A stretch of DNA of 64,000 bases from Eleusine coracana subsp. coracana (lineage: Eukaryota; Streptophyta; Magnoliopsida; Poales; Poaceae), in contig CM064428.1 of NCBI GenBank assembly GCA_032690845.1, positions 21,116,001 through 21,180,000 on the forward strand. The letters are read 5' to 3'. Position 1 is the first letter of the stretch. The number at the start of each line of letters is the position of its first letter. Below are positions 23,661 through 36,017 of this stretch, piece by piece. The notes below the pieces were generated by a model. That model was not told the DNA's origin. It made no database searches and saw nothing but the letters and a program-made list of their open reading frames with translations. The position numbers were made by a program, and so were the translations under genes.

Positions 23661-26100
23661 AAGTATTACTCAATTGACTAGCACCAACCTCATCACGTCG
23701 AATGATAAGCTTATCCTCATAGATAGAGATTCTTGCAATCCCTTCCTGAAGTCTCCTCCTAATGGGATAGTGAGGAGCACGATACCTCTAATGTACGTGA
23801 CCATCCCCCATGTGCACATTGTCAAGGTCGATATAATAATGGGGGGGGGGGGATCATAGAGGCTAGTGACGTGCTCAAGCACATGTCTCAGTTGTGAGTG
23901 GAGCACGAGTATCATCTCCATTGCCCTCTCAATTATGAGCTCATTCTGTTGACTACCTCCTCAAGTAAGAAACCCCTCTTAGGAGCTATGATTTATTGGA
24001 GGAGCTTGTCAATCACTTCAAGTGGTGCAATCCTCTAAAGACCTCTAAAGGAGTTTATCTTGCACACAAGATTATAAATCCTCAAGAAAGTCTCACAAAG
24101 GGCATCATTCAGATTTCTCACAACTTCATCAAATTGAAAGAAGAACTCTTGTTGTCAAGCTCGACGAATGTGCCAGATGTTCGTGAAAACAAAATGAAGA
24201 CAAATAATAAAACATGATGCATAATACATGAGGAATATAGTATTTTATTGATTTTGTAATGAATATAAAATACACAAATTCCACAATAATTTGTCTTCTA
24301 CGTCGATGCTCAAGGAGAGGTCTAACTTGAGAGATTGCGTAGTTCACCGAGTCCCGGGGCCTTGTTAGGCTCTACAGGTTAATTACATCCACAGGGTGAG
24401 TCTGCGGAACACCACCGATTAAGCTGCACATGATAGTTGCCGTTCAAAATGTACTCGTCCATATATCCTATTGTGGATATGGACAGAACTTTGTTGATGG
24501 ATGGAATGACTTTTGCCTCGTCAGAGTCAGTCATATATGCATGTGTCTTCATTGACTTGAGCATATGCGTCACCTTCGCCTCGTCGGTACCTGGCAATGT
24601 CATATTTGGCCCCGTAATTGGGACATGTTGGCAGTTCTAGCCTCGCTACCGCCCGGCCAGAGCCTCCCATAAAACAGATGATGCTTGCTAGCGTTTTACG
24701 TAGTATTTAGATCACGGGGAGACAGTCGCTATGCCATAAATATGGACATAGCCGTCTCGCCATCCATGGTGAGACATAGGCGCAGGGAGATACTTTGCTA
24801 CACCGGATGTAACAGTCTCGCCATCTGCAATGACAAGGAGCCATGGGAAGACAGTCGTTACACCATTCATATGATCGTAACCGTCTCGCCAGCCGTGGTG
24901 ATGAGAGAATGCTGAACGCCCGCAATTTGGCCATGATCCCAAGCCTGTTTTGTAGATTTCTTACGTCTACATAATGACGAACTCACCTTGTGGTATGATC
25001 AATGGAAGTTGCAACTTCATCGTAGAGGAGAACGGAACTAAGATTCAAGAACTGCAGAGTTCTAGGATGTGCGCGGCGTGGGCGAGTCTTGAAGAGCACG
25101 GCGTGGATGCTATTTGTCTGGCTAGCGTAGAGGCCCTCCTCCCTCTCTTCGCTCAGAAATGCTGCTGTATTTATTTAGGCAGAGGAAGGAGGTTCTGCCA
25201 CCGGCAATGGTCATCTGTGTATGGAAAAAGCGATCATCGCACAACCTTCCACAGTATGCAATTAATGATACAACTTCCATTCCTTGCCTATTAATTTCTT
25301 TTGGAAATAGTACTCGTCACGTATAGCAATGTTTGCCATGCGGAGCTAAACTTCCATATATTAATGGACTGTTAGAGCTACACGTGAATTATACCCATAC
25401 TCTTATATATTCCACTGTTTCGCGGGCCTGGAACTTGATCAAATAACTTGCGTGTGCAATACTTGAGTAATTATCCTCTGAAGTCATTATTAAAGGCAAT
25501 CGACGTAGGCATGTTAAGAGAGCATGGCGGCTGATCACGCTATCAGCTTCCTTTTGTTTTGTAAATGATTTCCTTGGCTATACATCCGTTTGTCATGGCT
25601 CTAAATCTTTTGTGTTCCCTTTCCTTCCAAAAATAAGTAAAGGTGACAGACCCACCACATGTCATAGGTCAAGCAGCAGATATTATCAACCTTTCTATTT
25701 TTTTTGTCAAAATTATTCATCAAACAAATGCCCCCCCCCCCCCCCCCCCCGGCCAAGGCAAGTCTTTGCTCGAAGTAGTAAAGGCTTAGCTTGGTGAGCA
25801 ATTGATATGGCGAAAATGACAGATACACGCACGGGTGAATCTTGTATTTCCATGTTTTATTTTTAGCTTTCCTCTTTGTCTTGGCACGTACGTGTAACAA
25901 AACATGAACGGTGAGCTCTTTGGCAGTTGATGTACTGACGTATCATGATATTCCATTCTGATCTCACCTTGTATATACCATGCGAAAGCAAGCACTCATG
26001 CCTTTGCCAAACATCGTATGTAGACTTGCCTAAATTAGCGGCAGCCATGTCGTATAAAGATTGCAACGCCATCGGGTATAAAGTTTGTAATTAAGGCATC
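23661..26100. other. Low-information region without a recognisable gene
   Basis: Copia homology fades near 23660. Short open frames exist, for example 24603-24379 on the minus strand (LPGTDEAKVTHMLKSMKTHA), which repeats DEAKV, but I recognise no family and see no splice context. A G-run at about 23840-23851, a three-unit repeat at 24717-24907 and a C-tract at about 25731-25750 are the only structures noted. Confidence 0.5.
24717..24907. repeat. Three diverged tandem units of 61-67 bp
   Basis: Units begin at about 24717 (GGGGAGACAGTCGCTATGCC), 24784 (AGGGAGATACTTTGCTACACC) and 24845 (GGGAAGACAGTCGTTACACC). Each contains GTCTCGCCA. In the first, GTCTCGCCAT CC ATGGTGAGAC forms a stem of 9 pairs in 10. 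Confidence 0.7.
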
Positions 26101-26174
26101 CAACTGAACCTGCGACAAAAACTGCCGGCGTGCCGGACCACCGCGCGGTTACTTCATCTGAGGCTTATCGACAG

Positions 26175-26333
26175 GTAAGGTTTTGGAAACTTCCCTTGTA
26201 ACAGGATATTTTGATTCCTCCGTCCGTTGTTTCGCATGATGAGCAACTATTGAATGTTCTTGTTTAACGTCTGGTACCTATTAGATCTCTTGTTAGTCAT
26301 CAAGTATTCTTTTGCTTTTAAGCTTCACTGAAG
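26175..26333 (+). other. Probable 5' UTR intron of the plant-mobile-domain gene
   Basis: ACAG|GTAAGG at 26174/26175 and CACTGAAG|ATGGG at 26333/26334 form a good donor and acceptor, with a T-rich tract before the acceptor. The acceptor lies directly before the ATG. Confidence 0.55.
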
Positions 26334-27485
26334 ATGGGTCGACCAGCATCGCGCGACGCAAGACAGAGCGATGCTAAGAACAAAACTAGCGATGGAGCAC
26401 CCCGAGCTGCCGGACAGGTTAACAAAACCAGGAATAATGGTAGCGGAAGGGGCCATCAGAATCATCCTGCCACAAACGCTCTACATCCACAGCGTTGCCG
26501 CAATTCTCCAAGTAGGACGAGTTCATGTGGCAGTGGCACTATGGCTAGCGTTCACCAGGTATCTAACACGTAACCGACCCCTTCATATCATAAACGCCTT
26601 TTCCTTTTGTCGAGTCCTGGGCTCACAACTCTTTTTTTTTTTTTGAAGGGTGGAGGAGGTTATTCTTCACACATGTTTTATACGCTATTCAGTGGCCCCA
26701 AAGAGAAGGCACCAAAGGAGGAGCCAGGAGAAACACTCTTATGGCAAGAAGACTTTGACTTCTTCAAAGATTCTGATCCTGAGGGCCCTCGTGAAGATAG
26801 TGAAGTCAAGATCGGAGGCACCGGCGACTTGGACGAGTTCATGACACAAGTTGCAGAATGCCTGAGCCTTGGGCGTGGCCAGAAATTGATCCTTGAGATG
26901 GAAGCTGAGGTCATTGCGAGAGAGGAGCGCGATATCAATCTCAGTGTCGGGTCCCCACTGCTGGCCAGTGTTTTTCGGCCTTAATACATGACGTGTCCTT
27001 CCGCACTCGAAAGGGACCTTGGGACCAGCCAGTGCAAGACTGCATCAACTCAGCTGTCTGCCTCCGCCCCGTATGTGATTCGCCTGCTAGCTCCAGCCAG
27101 ATCCCTCTCAACACCGCTACACTGGCTCAGAAGTTTATTGAGCGGCCCTCTTCAAAGTGGAAGAATGACCGTCATCCTCAGCTTCAATTCAACGTTGACG
27201 TGAGCAGGAGGATGTTGATCTGGGCACGCATGATGCTGGTTAATAGAGAAGATCGCAAGGCAATGGATAAAGCTGGTATATCACGTGGTGTGTTAGCATC
27301 GATTTATCGCTGCCGTGTCAATGCATCACTGGTCACCGCATTTTTGACACACTGGAATACTAGCAGCCATACTCTGGTCACTAGTCAAGGAGAGATGGGA
27401 TACCCATTGCATACGATCTCCGATGCCATGGGCATACCATTTAGTGGGTGCCTGAATGAGGAATCCATTCCACATGCTTCTGCTG
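26334..27485 (+). pseudogene. Plant mobile domain (PMD) protein, N-terminal half
   Basis: Exon 1 runs from the ATG at 26334 to 26558, exactly 75 codons. A GT-AG intron (26559-26648, T-rich 3' end) leads in phase into exon 2 at 26649. The protein starts Arg/Asn/Ser-rich, then an acidic stretch (WQEDFDFFKDSDPEGP), then the PMD N-terminus (FLTHWNTSSHTL, TLSDAMGIPFSG-like). A one-base shift near the T-run at 26970-26975 changes frame, so the PMD part is read from about 26980. The gene stops at 27485, where an LTR retrotransposon is inserted. PMD proteins of the MAIN/MAIL type are nuclear proteins linked to silencing and genome stability in plants; many PMD copies are also carried by transposons, and which type this is cannot be told. 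Confidence 0.7.
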
Positions 27486-28407
27486 TGATGAGGATATCAC
27501 TTGTAAGGATACATGTAACACTCCTTCAATTCTGGACTTGTAAGGTTCAATGACTAGAGCTCGTGCACGACGACTAAATTTAGAGGTGAGCTCGTTCCTA
27601 CATTCTTTATTATATATCATTTTTGAGAATGGTTTGCTACCTAATGATTATATTGTAATTAGAAACCATGGAGAGGGCCTGGAGATGATGGGAGAAGGAC
27701 TTGGAGACGTGGAGGACCAGCAAGGACGTGGAAGTCAAGGTGGAGGCCCAACCAAAACCGACTTCGAGTTTGTTTTGGGGCTCAGAACCAGTCTACACTA
27801 AAACGGAGACGCAGGACGCATACGGACTCGGATTTGGACGTTCTACATATGCACGGAAAGATAAGAAGAAGATCTTTCCAATGCCACTGGTCTCATATCA
27901 AAATTCATCCGGAGTCATCGGGAGTCGTCGAAACAAGAGAGGGTCCAGAATCTGTTTCGGTGCTGCGTCGCCTGTTTTTGGTCTTTAGGCTTTGTATCTA
28001 GTTGAACCCAATTAGGGACGCGTCCAGAGGGTCTTGCACGATCCTAGGGTCTTCATATACAGCCGCCGCTGCACCATTAGGGTTTAGATTTTGCTAAGAT
28101 TATTCTGTTCGTAACAGTTTCGCCATTATCATGGTTTGTGAGACCCCAATTTCGTGAGATTCATAATACATCTACAATTGTGTTGCCTTCTTCTTTGTTC
28201 TTGCTTGTGTTCTTGATTCACAGGCAGGGATTAGCCTTGTTGGTGAGGTCAATCGTTTTAGGACGGTTGATAACCAGAGGAGACGTTGTGCTGCAGTTGC
28301 GGGGTTTAGAACATGCTGTTCTGAAGCCGGATCGATTTGTGTGTCGCCTCCGACCAAATCAACTTATCTAGAACATTTCAGAAGATCGGGAACCCTTGTT
28401 CATATCA
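27486..28407 (+). repeat. 5' LTR of the CRM-like element
   Basis: 922 bp, from TGATGAGGATATC to CATATCA. It aligns end to end with 33769-34690 and with 9004-8126 on the minus strand. None of the three palindrome motifs occurs in it. Confidence 0.95.
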
Positions 28408-28409
28408 AG

Positions 28410-28421
28410 TGGTATCAGAGC
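28410..28421 (+). promoter_or_regulatory. Primer binding site, tRNA-Met
   Basis: TGGTATCAGAGC starts two bases after the LTR and is complementary to the 3' end of initiator tRNA-Met. Confidence 0.95.
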
Positions 28422-29644
28422 TTCAGGTGCACCGTCAGGTTTGCACTATCCTTAGTTAATTTCGTTTTGTGTTCATCCTATCATCCACAGAAAAGCTAAA
28501 AAAAAAAATTTCCCCTCCGCCCATAACCACGTGTTTAGCCTTTGCGTATTTCAATTTTAGAGTTCGTAGTGTTGAGTTTGTGCCCTAGTTCTTGTTTAGT
28601 TGCTGGTTTAGTTTGTGTTTTTGTCATCAGTAGTGTTTTCCTTGCAACCCTAGCCGTTATCCCCTTCACCATCCTCTGTTCTATCGGCTTTGTGTGCTAG
28701 GGTTGATTGATCGATACACCCACCCTAATCCCACCCTAAACCCATCTCAAACACCTCGGATCAATCCCCATAAATTCCACTTTCCGCTATATCCACGCCG
28801 CCAAAAAAAATCTTACCCGATTCCAAACCCGACCCCTACCTGACTCGGGTTTCTGGATAACCAACTCCGACCTCCCCCCCCCCCCCCCCCCTTGGTAAAA
28901 CGGGCATAACTTTTCGCTCGGTTGTCCGTTTTGGCTGAAATTTTTACAGGAGATTCTTGACTCAAAGTTGAGCATACCCACACTCGGCTACGCCCTGTGT
29001 GCCCTCGTCAAAAAATTCAAAAAAAATCGTGAAGATAAAGAAAAAATTGATTTAAGTTTAAACCCGACGTTTTCTGCAACTTCAAGATTTTTTGTAGGCC
29101 ACATCCTACCTCTGTTTGAGCTGAATTTTTTTGTGGATTCTTCCCCATTGTTAGTGAGTTGGAGAAAAATATCAAAAAAATAAAATAAAAAAAAAGAAAT
29201 TTGGGATTTCTACTAGTGCTACATCTAGCCCTGTGAAATTTCTGGATTTGGCTGTTTTGCACTTAGCCCCCTATTATTGCCCGTGTGCCTTAGTCTCCTT
29301 GTTTCTACTTTCCTATCACTAATGTTCTAGGACATACTTAGACGAGCAGCTAGGGACAAGTTATTTGGGCACTTATTCAGCTTTACTATCTGTTTTTGAT
29401 TTGTGTCCCACTCACATATATATATTTGGCCTTCCTAGCTCTACATATTTCTTCTGGACAGCACATAGGTTCTTTTGTGACCCTTGCAATCATGGAACAT
29501 ATCTCCCTGGTATCCTTTGCTTTGTTTCTCAGAACTTTGCAAGAGCTTTGTAAGGAGTTTCCTTTTGCTGTATTGAGAGGCACCACTACTTAGCTGTTTT
29601 GTAAGGATAACCTTCACGGTTTGTTTCCTGTTTTGGTGTTTGTG
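28422..29644 (+). other. Leader of the CRM-like element
   Basis: Noncoding leader between primer site and gag. It holds a C-tract of about 18 bases (28874-28891) and several A/T-rich stretches. It aligns with the leader at 6901-8111 on the minus strand, which lacks the C-tract. Confidence 0.8.
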
Positions 29645-30928
29645 ATGGTAGGAAGTGACAATGGAGAGATGGCTTCCGCCTCACAATTTGCTGAGTGCAT
29701 GAGCCAAGAGCAGCTCCAGAAGGCTTTGCAGGCTGCTCAGAGTGATTTGGCAGAGACAATCACCAGAGCCGTTACTGATACGGTCAGCAAGCTTCATATC
29801 GGAGAAAGCATCGAGCGGTTAGAAAAGTGGGTCTCTAAGTTAACCGATCAGGTTGTCGCGTTGGAGACCGCCCCCAAGATCAATGATACGAACACTAATA
29901 ACCACAACGTTGACAACGTCCATGATGAAGACACGCTGTATAAGGCTGATGGCACCGTGGATAGGTCAGCTACAAGGACCGTAAGATTACGACGTCGTTT
30001 GCACCATAATACTCAAGGTATGGGTGGTTTCCATAACTACAATCGTCGTCCACACGGTAACTATGCTCCAGATGACCCGTATGCTAAAATTAAGTTTTCA
30101 ATTCCTTCGTTTTTGGGTCAGTATGATGGTGATGTTTATCTTGATTGGGAGATGACTGTAGAACTAAAATTTAATGCCCACCTTGTTCCTGAACAACATA
30201 GAGTTAGACAAGCTAATAGTGAGTTTAAGAACTTTGCTATTGTTTGGTGGAGTGGTCTAGCTGCTGAAACTGATTTGCCTACTACTTGGGAAGAACTTAA
30301 AGTAGCAATGCGTGATCGTTTTGTTCCTCCTTCTTTTTATAGGGAGATTCATAATAAACTGCAGCATTTCGAACAAGGAAATAAAACTATTCAAAAGTAC
30401 TTTAGTGAGCTTCAGAAGGGTTTGATTCGTTGTGCTGTAGTTGAAAAAGTGGAGAATCAGATTTGTTGCTTTTATTCTGGTTTAAGAAAAGAAATTCAGG
30501 ACATCCTTGATTATAAAGAATATTATACCCTCACCCAGTGTTTCCAGTATGCTATGCTTGCAGAGAAAGAATCACAGGAACTTTTCTAGGCTTTTGAGGA
30601 GTACAGCAAGTCAAGGAACTCCTACCCCCCACGCTCGACGGGGACTACGGGGCTACCTAGGCCATCTTTCTGGCCACCCCCACCAGCAGCTACCAAGGGA
30701 ACCAATGTTATTTATGCAGCCCTAAGATCAGCCCCTGCACCTTCTATGCGCTCAGGTAAAACTACTGTGCAGGTACCAGCTAGTAGTGCCTCCTCTATTG
30801 CTTCGACGGGGCGCACTACAGGGATTCAGTGCCACCGCTTCCATGGACTTGGTCATGTGCAGAAAGATTGTCCAAGTAGGCGGGCATATGTGGCGAACAG
30901 ACGATGGCGGTTACATGAGCACCTCTGA
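29645..30928 (+). pseudogene. CRM-like gag
   Basis: The start is the ATG at 29645 (MVGSDNGEMASASQ). A coiled-coil-like N-terminus is followed by the retrotransposon gag domain (KIKFSIPSFLGQYDGD, FKNFAIVWWSGL, VAMRDRFVPPSFYREI) and a CCHC zinc knuckle (CHRFHGLGHVQKDC). An in-frame TAG at 30587-30589 follows ELF where CAG would be expected, consistent with C-to-T. A one-base gain near 30893 moves the following acidic stretch (TDDGGYMSTSD) to another frame. The product would assemble the particle and bind RNA through the knuckle. Confidence 0.9.
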
Positions 30929-32536
30929 TATGGAGGATGAGGAGGAGGATATCGTTGCCACCAGCAGTGACCTCGTCCTTGGAGGCGGAGACACCACGGG
31001 ATACATGAATATTATTGTTCAACGTGTCCTTAGCACACAAGTTCATCAGCCCGAGATGATGCAGTGCCACAACTTGTTCCAGATTTTCTTTGTCATCAAG
31101 AACCACCGAGCACGTGTCATCATTGATGGAGGGAGCTGCAATAACTTGGAGTATGAGGATGTTTTTCCAGCTGAGATACCCCCGGGATTGCCACCTTTGA
31201 GAGGGATTGAACATCAAATTGATTTGATTCCGGGTGCTACTTTGCCAAACCGTGCTGCTTATAGGACCAACCCTGAGGAGACTAAGGATATACAACAACA
31301 AGTTCAAGACCTTTTGGATCGTGGGTATGTTCGTCAATCACTTAGTCCTTGTGCTGTTCATGTACTTTTGGTCCTAAGAAAGATGGTACTTGGCGTATGT
31401 GTGTAGATTGTAGAGCCATTAATAATATTACTATTAGGTATCATCATCCTATTCCTAGGCTAGACGACATGCTTGATGAGTTATGTGGTGCTATAATTTT
31501 CACTAAAGTTGATTTGCGTAGTGGCTACCATCAAATTAGAATGAAACTTGGAGACGAATGGAAAACAGCTTTCAAAACCAAATTTGGATTATATGAGTGA
31601 TTAGTAATGCCTTTTGGTTTAACTAATGCACCTAGTACTTTCATGCGCTTGATGAATGAGGTTTTAAGAGCTTTCATTGGCAAATTTGTGGTAGTTTACT
31701 TTGATGATATCTTGATTTATAGCAAATCCATAGATGAATATATGAATCATTTGCGTGCTGTTTTTGATACTTTACGAGATGCATGTTTATTTGGTAACCT
31801 TAAGAAGTGCACCTTTTGCACAGATCGAGTCTCTTTTCTTGGCTATGTTGTGACTCCACAGGGAATTGAGGTGGATGAGGCAAAGATTGAAGCCATAAAG
31901 AGCTGTCCTGTACCAAAAACTATCACACAGGTGAGGAGTTTTTGTAGTCTTGCAGGTTTCTACCGCCGCTTTGTCAAAAATTTCAGCACCATTGCTGCAC
32001 CTTTGCATGAGTTGACAAAGAAGGGCGTTGATTTCCATTGGGGTAAGGTACATCATGAGTCTTTTGATGATTTGAAGGATAAACTTACACATGCACCATT
32101 GCTGCAATTACCTAATTTTGATAAGATTTTTGAGCTTGAATGTGATGCTAGCGGTATAGGCATTGGTGGTGTTTTGATGCAAGATAGTAAACCTGTTGCA
32201 TACTTTAGTGAGAAAATTACTGGGCCTATTTTGAATTACTTCACGTATGATAAGGAATTGTATGCACTTGTACGTTGTTTAGAGACGTGGCGTCATTATT
32301 TGTTGCCCAAAGAATTTGTTATTTATTCTGATCATGAATCACTTAAGTATATTCGTTCTCAATGTAATTTGAACCGTAGACATGCTAAATGGATTGAGTT
32401 TATTGAGTCTTTTCCTTACATTATTAAACATAAGAAAGGGAAGGATAATGTGATCGCTGATGCTTTATCTAGGCGCTATACTTTATTGTCTCAACTTGAT
32501 TGTAGAATTTTTGGACTTGAGGCAATTAAAGAATAA
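30894..32536 (+). pseudogene. CRM-like protease remnant, reverse transcriptase and RNase H
   Basis: The protease is reduced to its active-site region (RVIIDGGSCNNL), fused at about 31148 directly to the RT leader (EYEDVFPAEIPPGLPP); the rest of the protease and the usual spacer are missing. After a shift near 31365 the RT continues: CVDCRAINNITIRYHHPIPR, VDLRSGYHQIRM, MPFGLTNAP and the catalytic FDD in VVVYFDDILIYS. RNase H follows (ELECDASGIGIGGVLMQD, SDHESLKYI, VIADALSRR). A TGA at 31598-31600 stands where YEWLVMPFG is usual (TGG to TGA), and a TAA at 32534-32536 where CAA would fit. It cannot be translated as one protein. Confidence 0.9.
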
Positions 32537-33768
32537 TATGCTGCTGATGTTGATTTTAAAGATGTATTGTTGCATTGTAAAGAAGGTCGTGCATGGAACA
32601 AATTTGTGTTGACTGATGGCTTCTTGTTTAGAGCTAACCGCCTATGCATTCCAGTTGGTTCCGTTTGTCTTTTGTTGTTACAGGAGGCACATGAAGGTGG
32701 ATTGATGGGTCATTTTGGTGCCAAGAAGACAGAGGATATTTTGGCCACACACTTCTTTTGGCCAAAGATGAGGAAAGATGTTGAGCGCTTTGTTGCTCGC
32801 TGCACTACATGTCAAAAAGCTAAGTCTCGCTTGAATCGACATGTTTTATACATGTCACTTCCTGTTCCTTCTATTCCTTGGGCGGATATTTCTATGGACT
32901 TTGTTTTAGGACTGCTTAGGACTAAGAGGGGGAGTGATAGTATTTTTATTGTTGTGAATAGATTTTCTAAGATGGTACATTTTATACCATGTCATAAAAC
33001 TGATGATGCTAGTTATATTGCTGACCTTTTTTTCAAAGAAATTGTACGTTTGCATGGTATGCCTTCTACTATTATTTTAGATTGTGATGCAAAATTTTTG
33101 AGTCACTTTTGGCGTACACTTTGGCATAAGTTGGGTACAAAGTTGTTGTTTTCTATAATTTGTCACCCACAAACTGATGGACAAACTGAGGTGGTGAACC
33201 GCACTTTGGGTACTATGTTGAGAGCTATTTTGAAGAAAAAATTGAAGCAATGGGAAGAATGTTTGCCTCATGTTGAGTTTGCATATAATCGGGTAACACA
33301 TTCTACTACCAAGGTAAGTCCTTTCAAGTTAGTATATGGTTTTGATCCCAGTACTTCACTTGATATACTTCCTTTACTTATTCATGAGAGAGTTCATATT
33401 GATGCTAAGGAGCGTGCTGAATTTATTTTAAAAATGCATGAGACCACTAGACTTAGCATTGAAAAGATGAATGGAAAGTATAAAATTGCTGGTAGTAAAG
33501 GTAGAAAAGGAGTAAAATTTAATGTAGGAGATTTAGTATGGTTACACTTGAGAAAGGATAGATTTTCAGATTTGAGAAAGTCTAAATTAATGCTTAGAGC
33601 TGATGGTCCTTTCAAAATAATTGAGAAGATTAATGATAATGCATACAAACTGGAGTTGCCTCCCGAGTTTGGGGTTAGTCCTACTTTTAACATTTCAGAT
33701 TTGAAACCATACCTGGGAGAAGAGAATGAGCTTGAGTAGCGGACGACTCCACTTCAAGAGGGGGAGGA
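32537..33768 (+). pseudogene. CRM-like integrase, with C-terminal tail reaching into the LTR
   Basis: Same frame as the RT. It has an HHCC zinc finger (HEGGLMGHFG through CTTCQKAK) and a DD35E core: D in ISMDFVLGL, D in ILDCDAKFL, E in TDGQTEVVNR, with 35 residues between the last two. The usual SDRD around the second Asp is changed to LDCD but keeps the Asp. The C-terminal domain (GDLVWLHLRKDRF, YKLELPPEFG, ISDLKPYLGEE) ends in a TAG at 33737-33739. Beyond it the frame stays open through the polypurine tract into the LTR. Confidence 0.9.
33756..33768 (+). promoter_or_regulatory. Polypurine tract of the CRM-like element
   Basis: CAAGAGGGGGAGGA lies directly before the TG of the 3' LTR at 33769. 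Confidence 0.85.
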
Positions 33769-34690
33769 TGATGAGGACATCACTCCTAAGGATACATGCA
33801 ACACTCCTCCAATTCTGGACTTGCAAGGTCAAATGACTAGAGCTCGTATACGACGACTAAATTTAGAGGTGAGCTCATTCCTACATTCTTTATTATATGT
33901 CACTTTTGAGAATGGTTTGCTACCTAATGATTATATTATAATTAGGAACCATGGAGAGGACCAGAAGATGATGGGAGAAGGACTTGGAGATGTGGAGGAC
34001 CAGCAAAGACGTGGAAGCCAAGGTGGAGGCCCAACCAAAACCGACTTCGAGTCTGTTTTGGGGCTCAGGACCAGTCTGTACTAAAATGGAGGCCTAGGAC
34101 GCATACGGACTCAGATTTGGACATTCTATATATGCACGGAAAGTTAAGAAGAAGACCTTTCCAATGCCGCTGGTCTCATATCAAAATTCATCCGGAGTCA
34201 TCAGGAATCGTCGAAACAAGAGAGGGTCCAGAATCTGTTTCGGTGCTGCGTCGCCTGTTTTTGGCCTTTGAGCTTTGTATCTAGTTGAGCCCAATTAGGG
34301 ACGCGTCCAGAGGGTCTTGCACGATCCTAGGGTCTTTATATATAGCCGCCGCTGCACCATTAGAATTTGGGTTTTACTTAAATTATTCTGTTCATAACAG
34401 TTTCGCCGTCATCATGGTTGGTGAGACCCCAACTTCGTGAGATTCATAATACATCTGCAATTGTGTTGCCTTCTTCTTTGTTCTTGCTTGTGTTCTTTAT
34501 TCGCAAGTAGGGATTAGCCTTATCGGCAAGGTCAATCGTTTTAGGACGGTTGATAACCAGAGGAGACGTCGTGCTGCGGTTGCGGGGTTTAGAACATGCT
34601 GTTCTGAAGCCGGATCGATTTGTGTGTCGTCTCCGACCAAATCAACTTATCTAGAACCTTTCGGAAGATCGGGAACCCTTATTCACATCA
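33769..34690 (+). repeat. 3' LTR of the CRM-like element
   Basis: 922 bp, from TGATGAGGACATC to CACATCA. Its first 320 bp keep the pol frame open (LQGQMTRARIRRLNLEV and onward, to 34084). Confidence 0.95.
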
Positions 34691-35916
34691 TGTTGTTCAT
34701 GATCATAGGGTCTCTATATGCCATTTATGCTAGATTGTGTCCGGTGGCTATGAAATCAGGGCCAGGGTTGGTGACTATCTCTGACTGGGTTAATCACTTT
34801 ATGGAGGACGGAACTGCAGCATTTTGGACATCATTTCTATCCGATGGTTTTGCTGATCCAGTCGACCCCTTATTTCAGAAGGCAGGCTTCCGAGTTGAGA
34901 TCCAAGGTGATCGTCCTGTTGCTGTGTTAGGCAACCAGAATTTGTCTTATCGTGTTTCTTATTCTTTGGTGCTGTATCGAGCTGCCTTCATAGCTGCTTG
35001 GATTTGCACCTATTGCATTCCATTTGAGGCTGGTAAGTATATCCGCCCTGAAGTTTTTTACATGGCTGTGAAAATTGCTGAAGGTAGCCGTCGGGCTGTT
35101 GGTGTGAGCAGCTTGGCCTTTGTGTACCGCTGTATAGACAACGTTTATGGAAGCATCGCAAGCGACACCAAATCAGCAAGCGAGTGTTCCTTGTTTATTC
35201 CAGGCCACTTTATTATGGGCTGGTTTGCCTCTTTCTGGAAGAACGCACCCGCCTCATCTGCTTCTACATACTGCCCGGTTAATTCTCCTCCTTTTATCAT
35301 ATGTTTCAGAGGGATTAAGCCTATTACAGTGGAAGAAGCACAGCACATTTTCCATGATTTTGATAGCTCCGGCCAAGGGCTACGTGCGTTGGACTTCCTT
35401 GGACGATCTTCCTTGCGTTTTCCAAGAAGCGACCGGGTTCTCTCATACAGGATGGTCGTCCACGCCATCCGGACTCGCGGTTTGCAATATCAATTTCAAG
35501 CATGGATTTTCTTATGAGCTGCAGCCTTGGTGGCCTCACGCATAGGCGAGGCGAGCATTTTGAGAACCTAGTGTATTGCCCCTATCGTTTTGCTCGTATG
35601 TTTAACTGTGATCAACTCATCCCGGATTTCAACTTTCTGGCGGGTGACAAAGTGACCAACAGCCTGGACTTTCAAAGTTATTTTACTAGTAGTCGAGAGG
35701 AGTCATTTCAATTATTGATGCGCCGCCACCTCTCATCACGCAGGCGGCCAGAAGGCCACAGTGTCTTCGTGCAACCACTGTCCAGAAGATCCAGATATTC
35801 ATATTATTATCTTTCTTGGTGTAACAATGCCTTCGGATTCCTTAAGGACTGTAGCCAGTTTTATGATAGAGCTCCCGTACCACTCACTATTAAAGCTGCA
35901 GCCACTGACAACGCAG

Positions 35917-36017
35917 GTAACAATCTGGCTCTTTTGTACAAATTTGACGTTCCCTTTATATTATTGTCTCTCTTCTAATGCGACTTCCATATATCTCTTT
36001 TGCTTTTTCTTTTATAG
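35917..36017 (+). other. Probable intron in the PMD pseudogene
   Basis: ACGCAG|GTAACA and TTTTATAG|GGAAAA flank 101 bp of T-rich DNA, typical in size and composition for a plant intron. Confidence 0.55.

Larger units (their letters stand above)
27486..34690 (+). mobile_element. Complete CRM-like Ty3/gypsy element
   Basis: Two 922-bp LTRs, primer site, gag, protease, RT, RNase H, integrase and polypurine tract are all present in order (7205 bp). Flanking bases are tgctg (27481-27485) and tgttg (34691-34695), a 5-bp target duplication with one change. The LTRs differ at roughly one position in ten over the first 250 bp compared by eye, so the insertion is old. There is no chromodomain, and the pol frame runs on into the 3' LTR, as I know it for the CRM clade. 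Four stops and two shifts make it unable to code for its own proteins. Confidence 0.9.
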
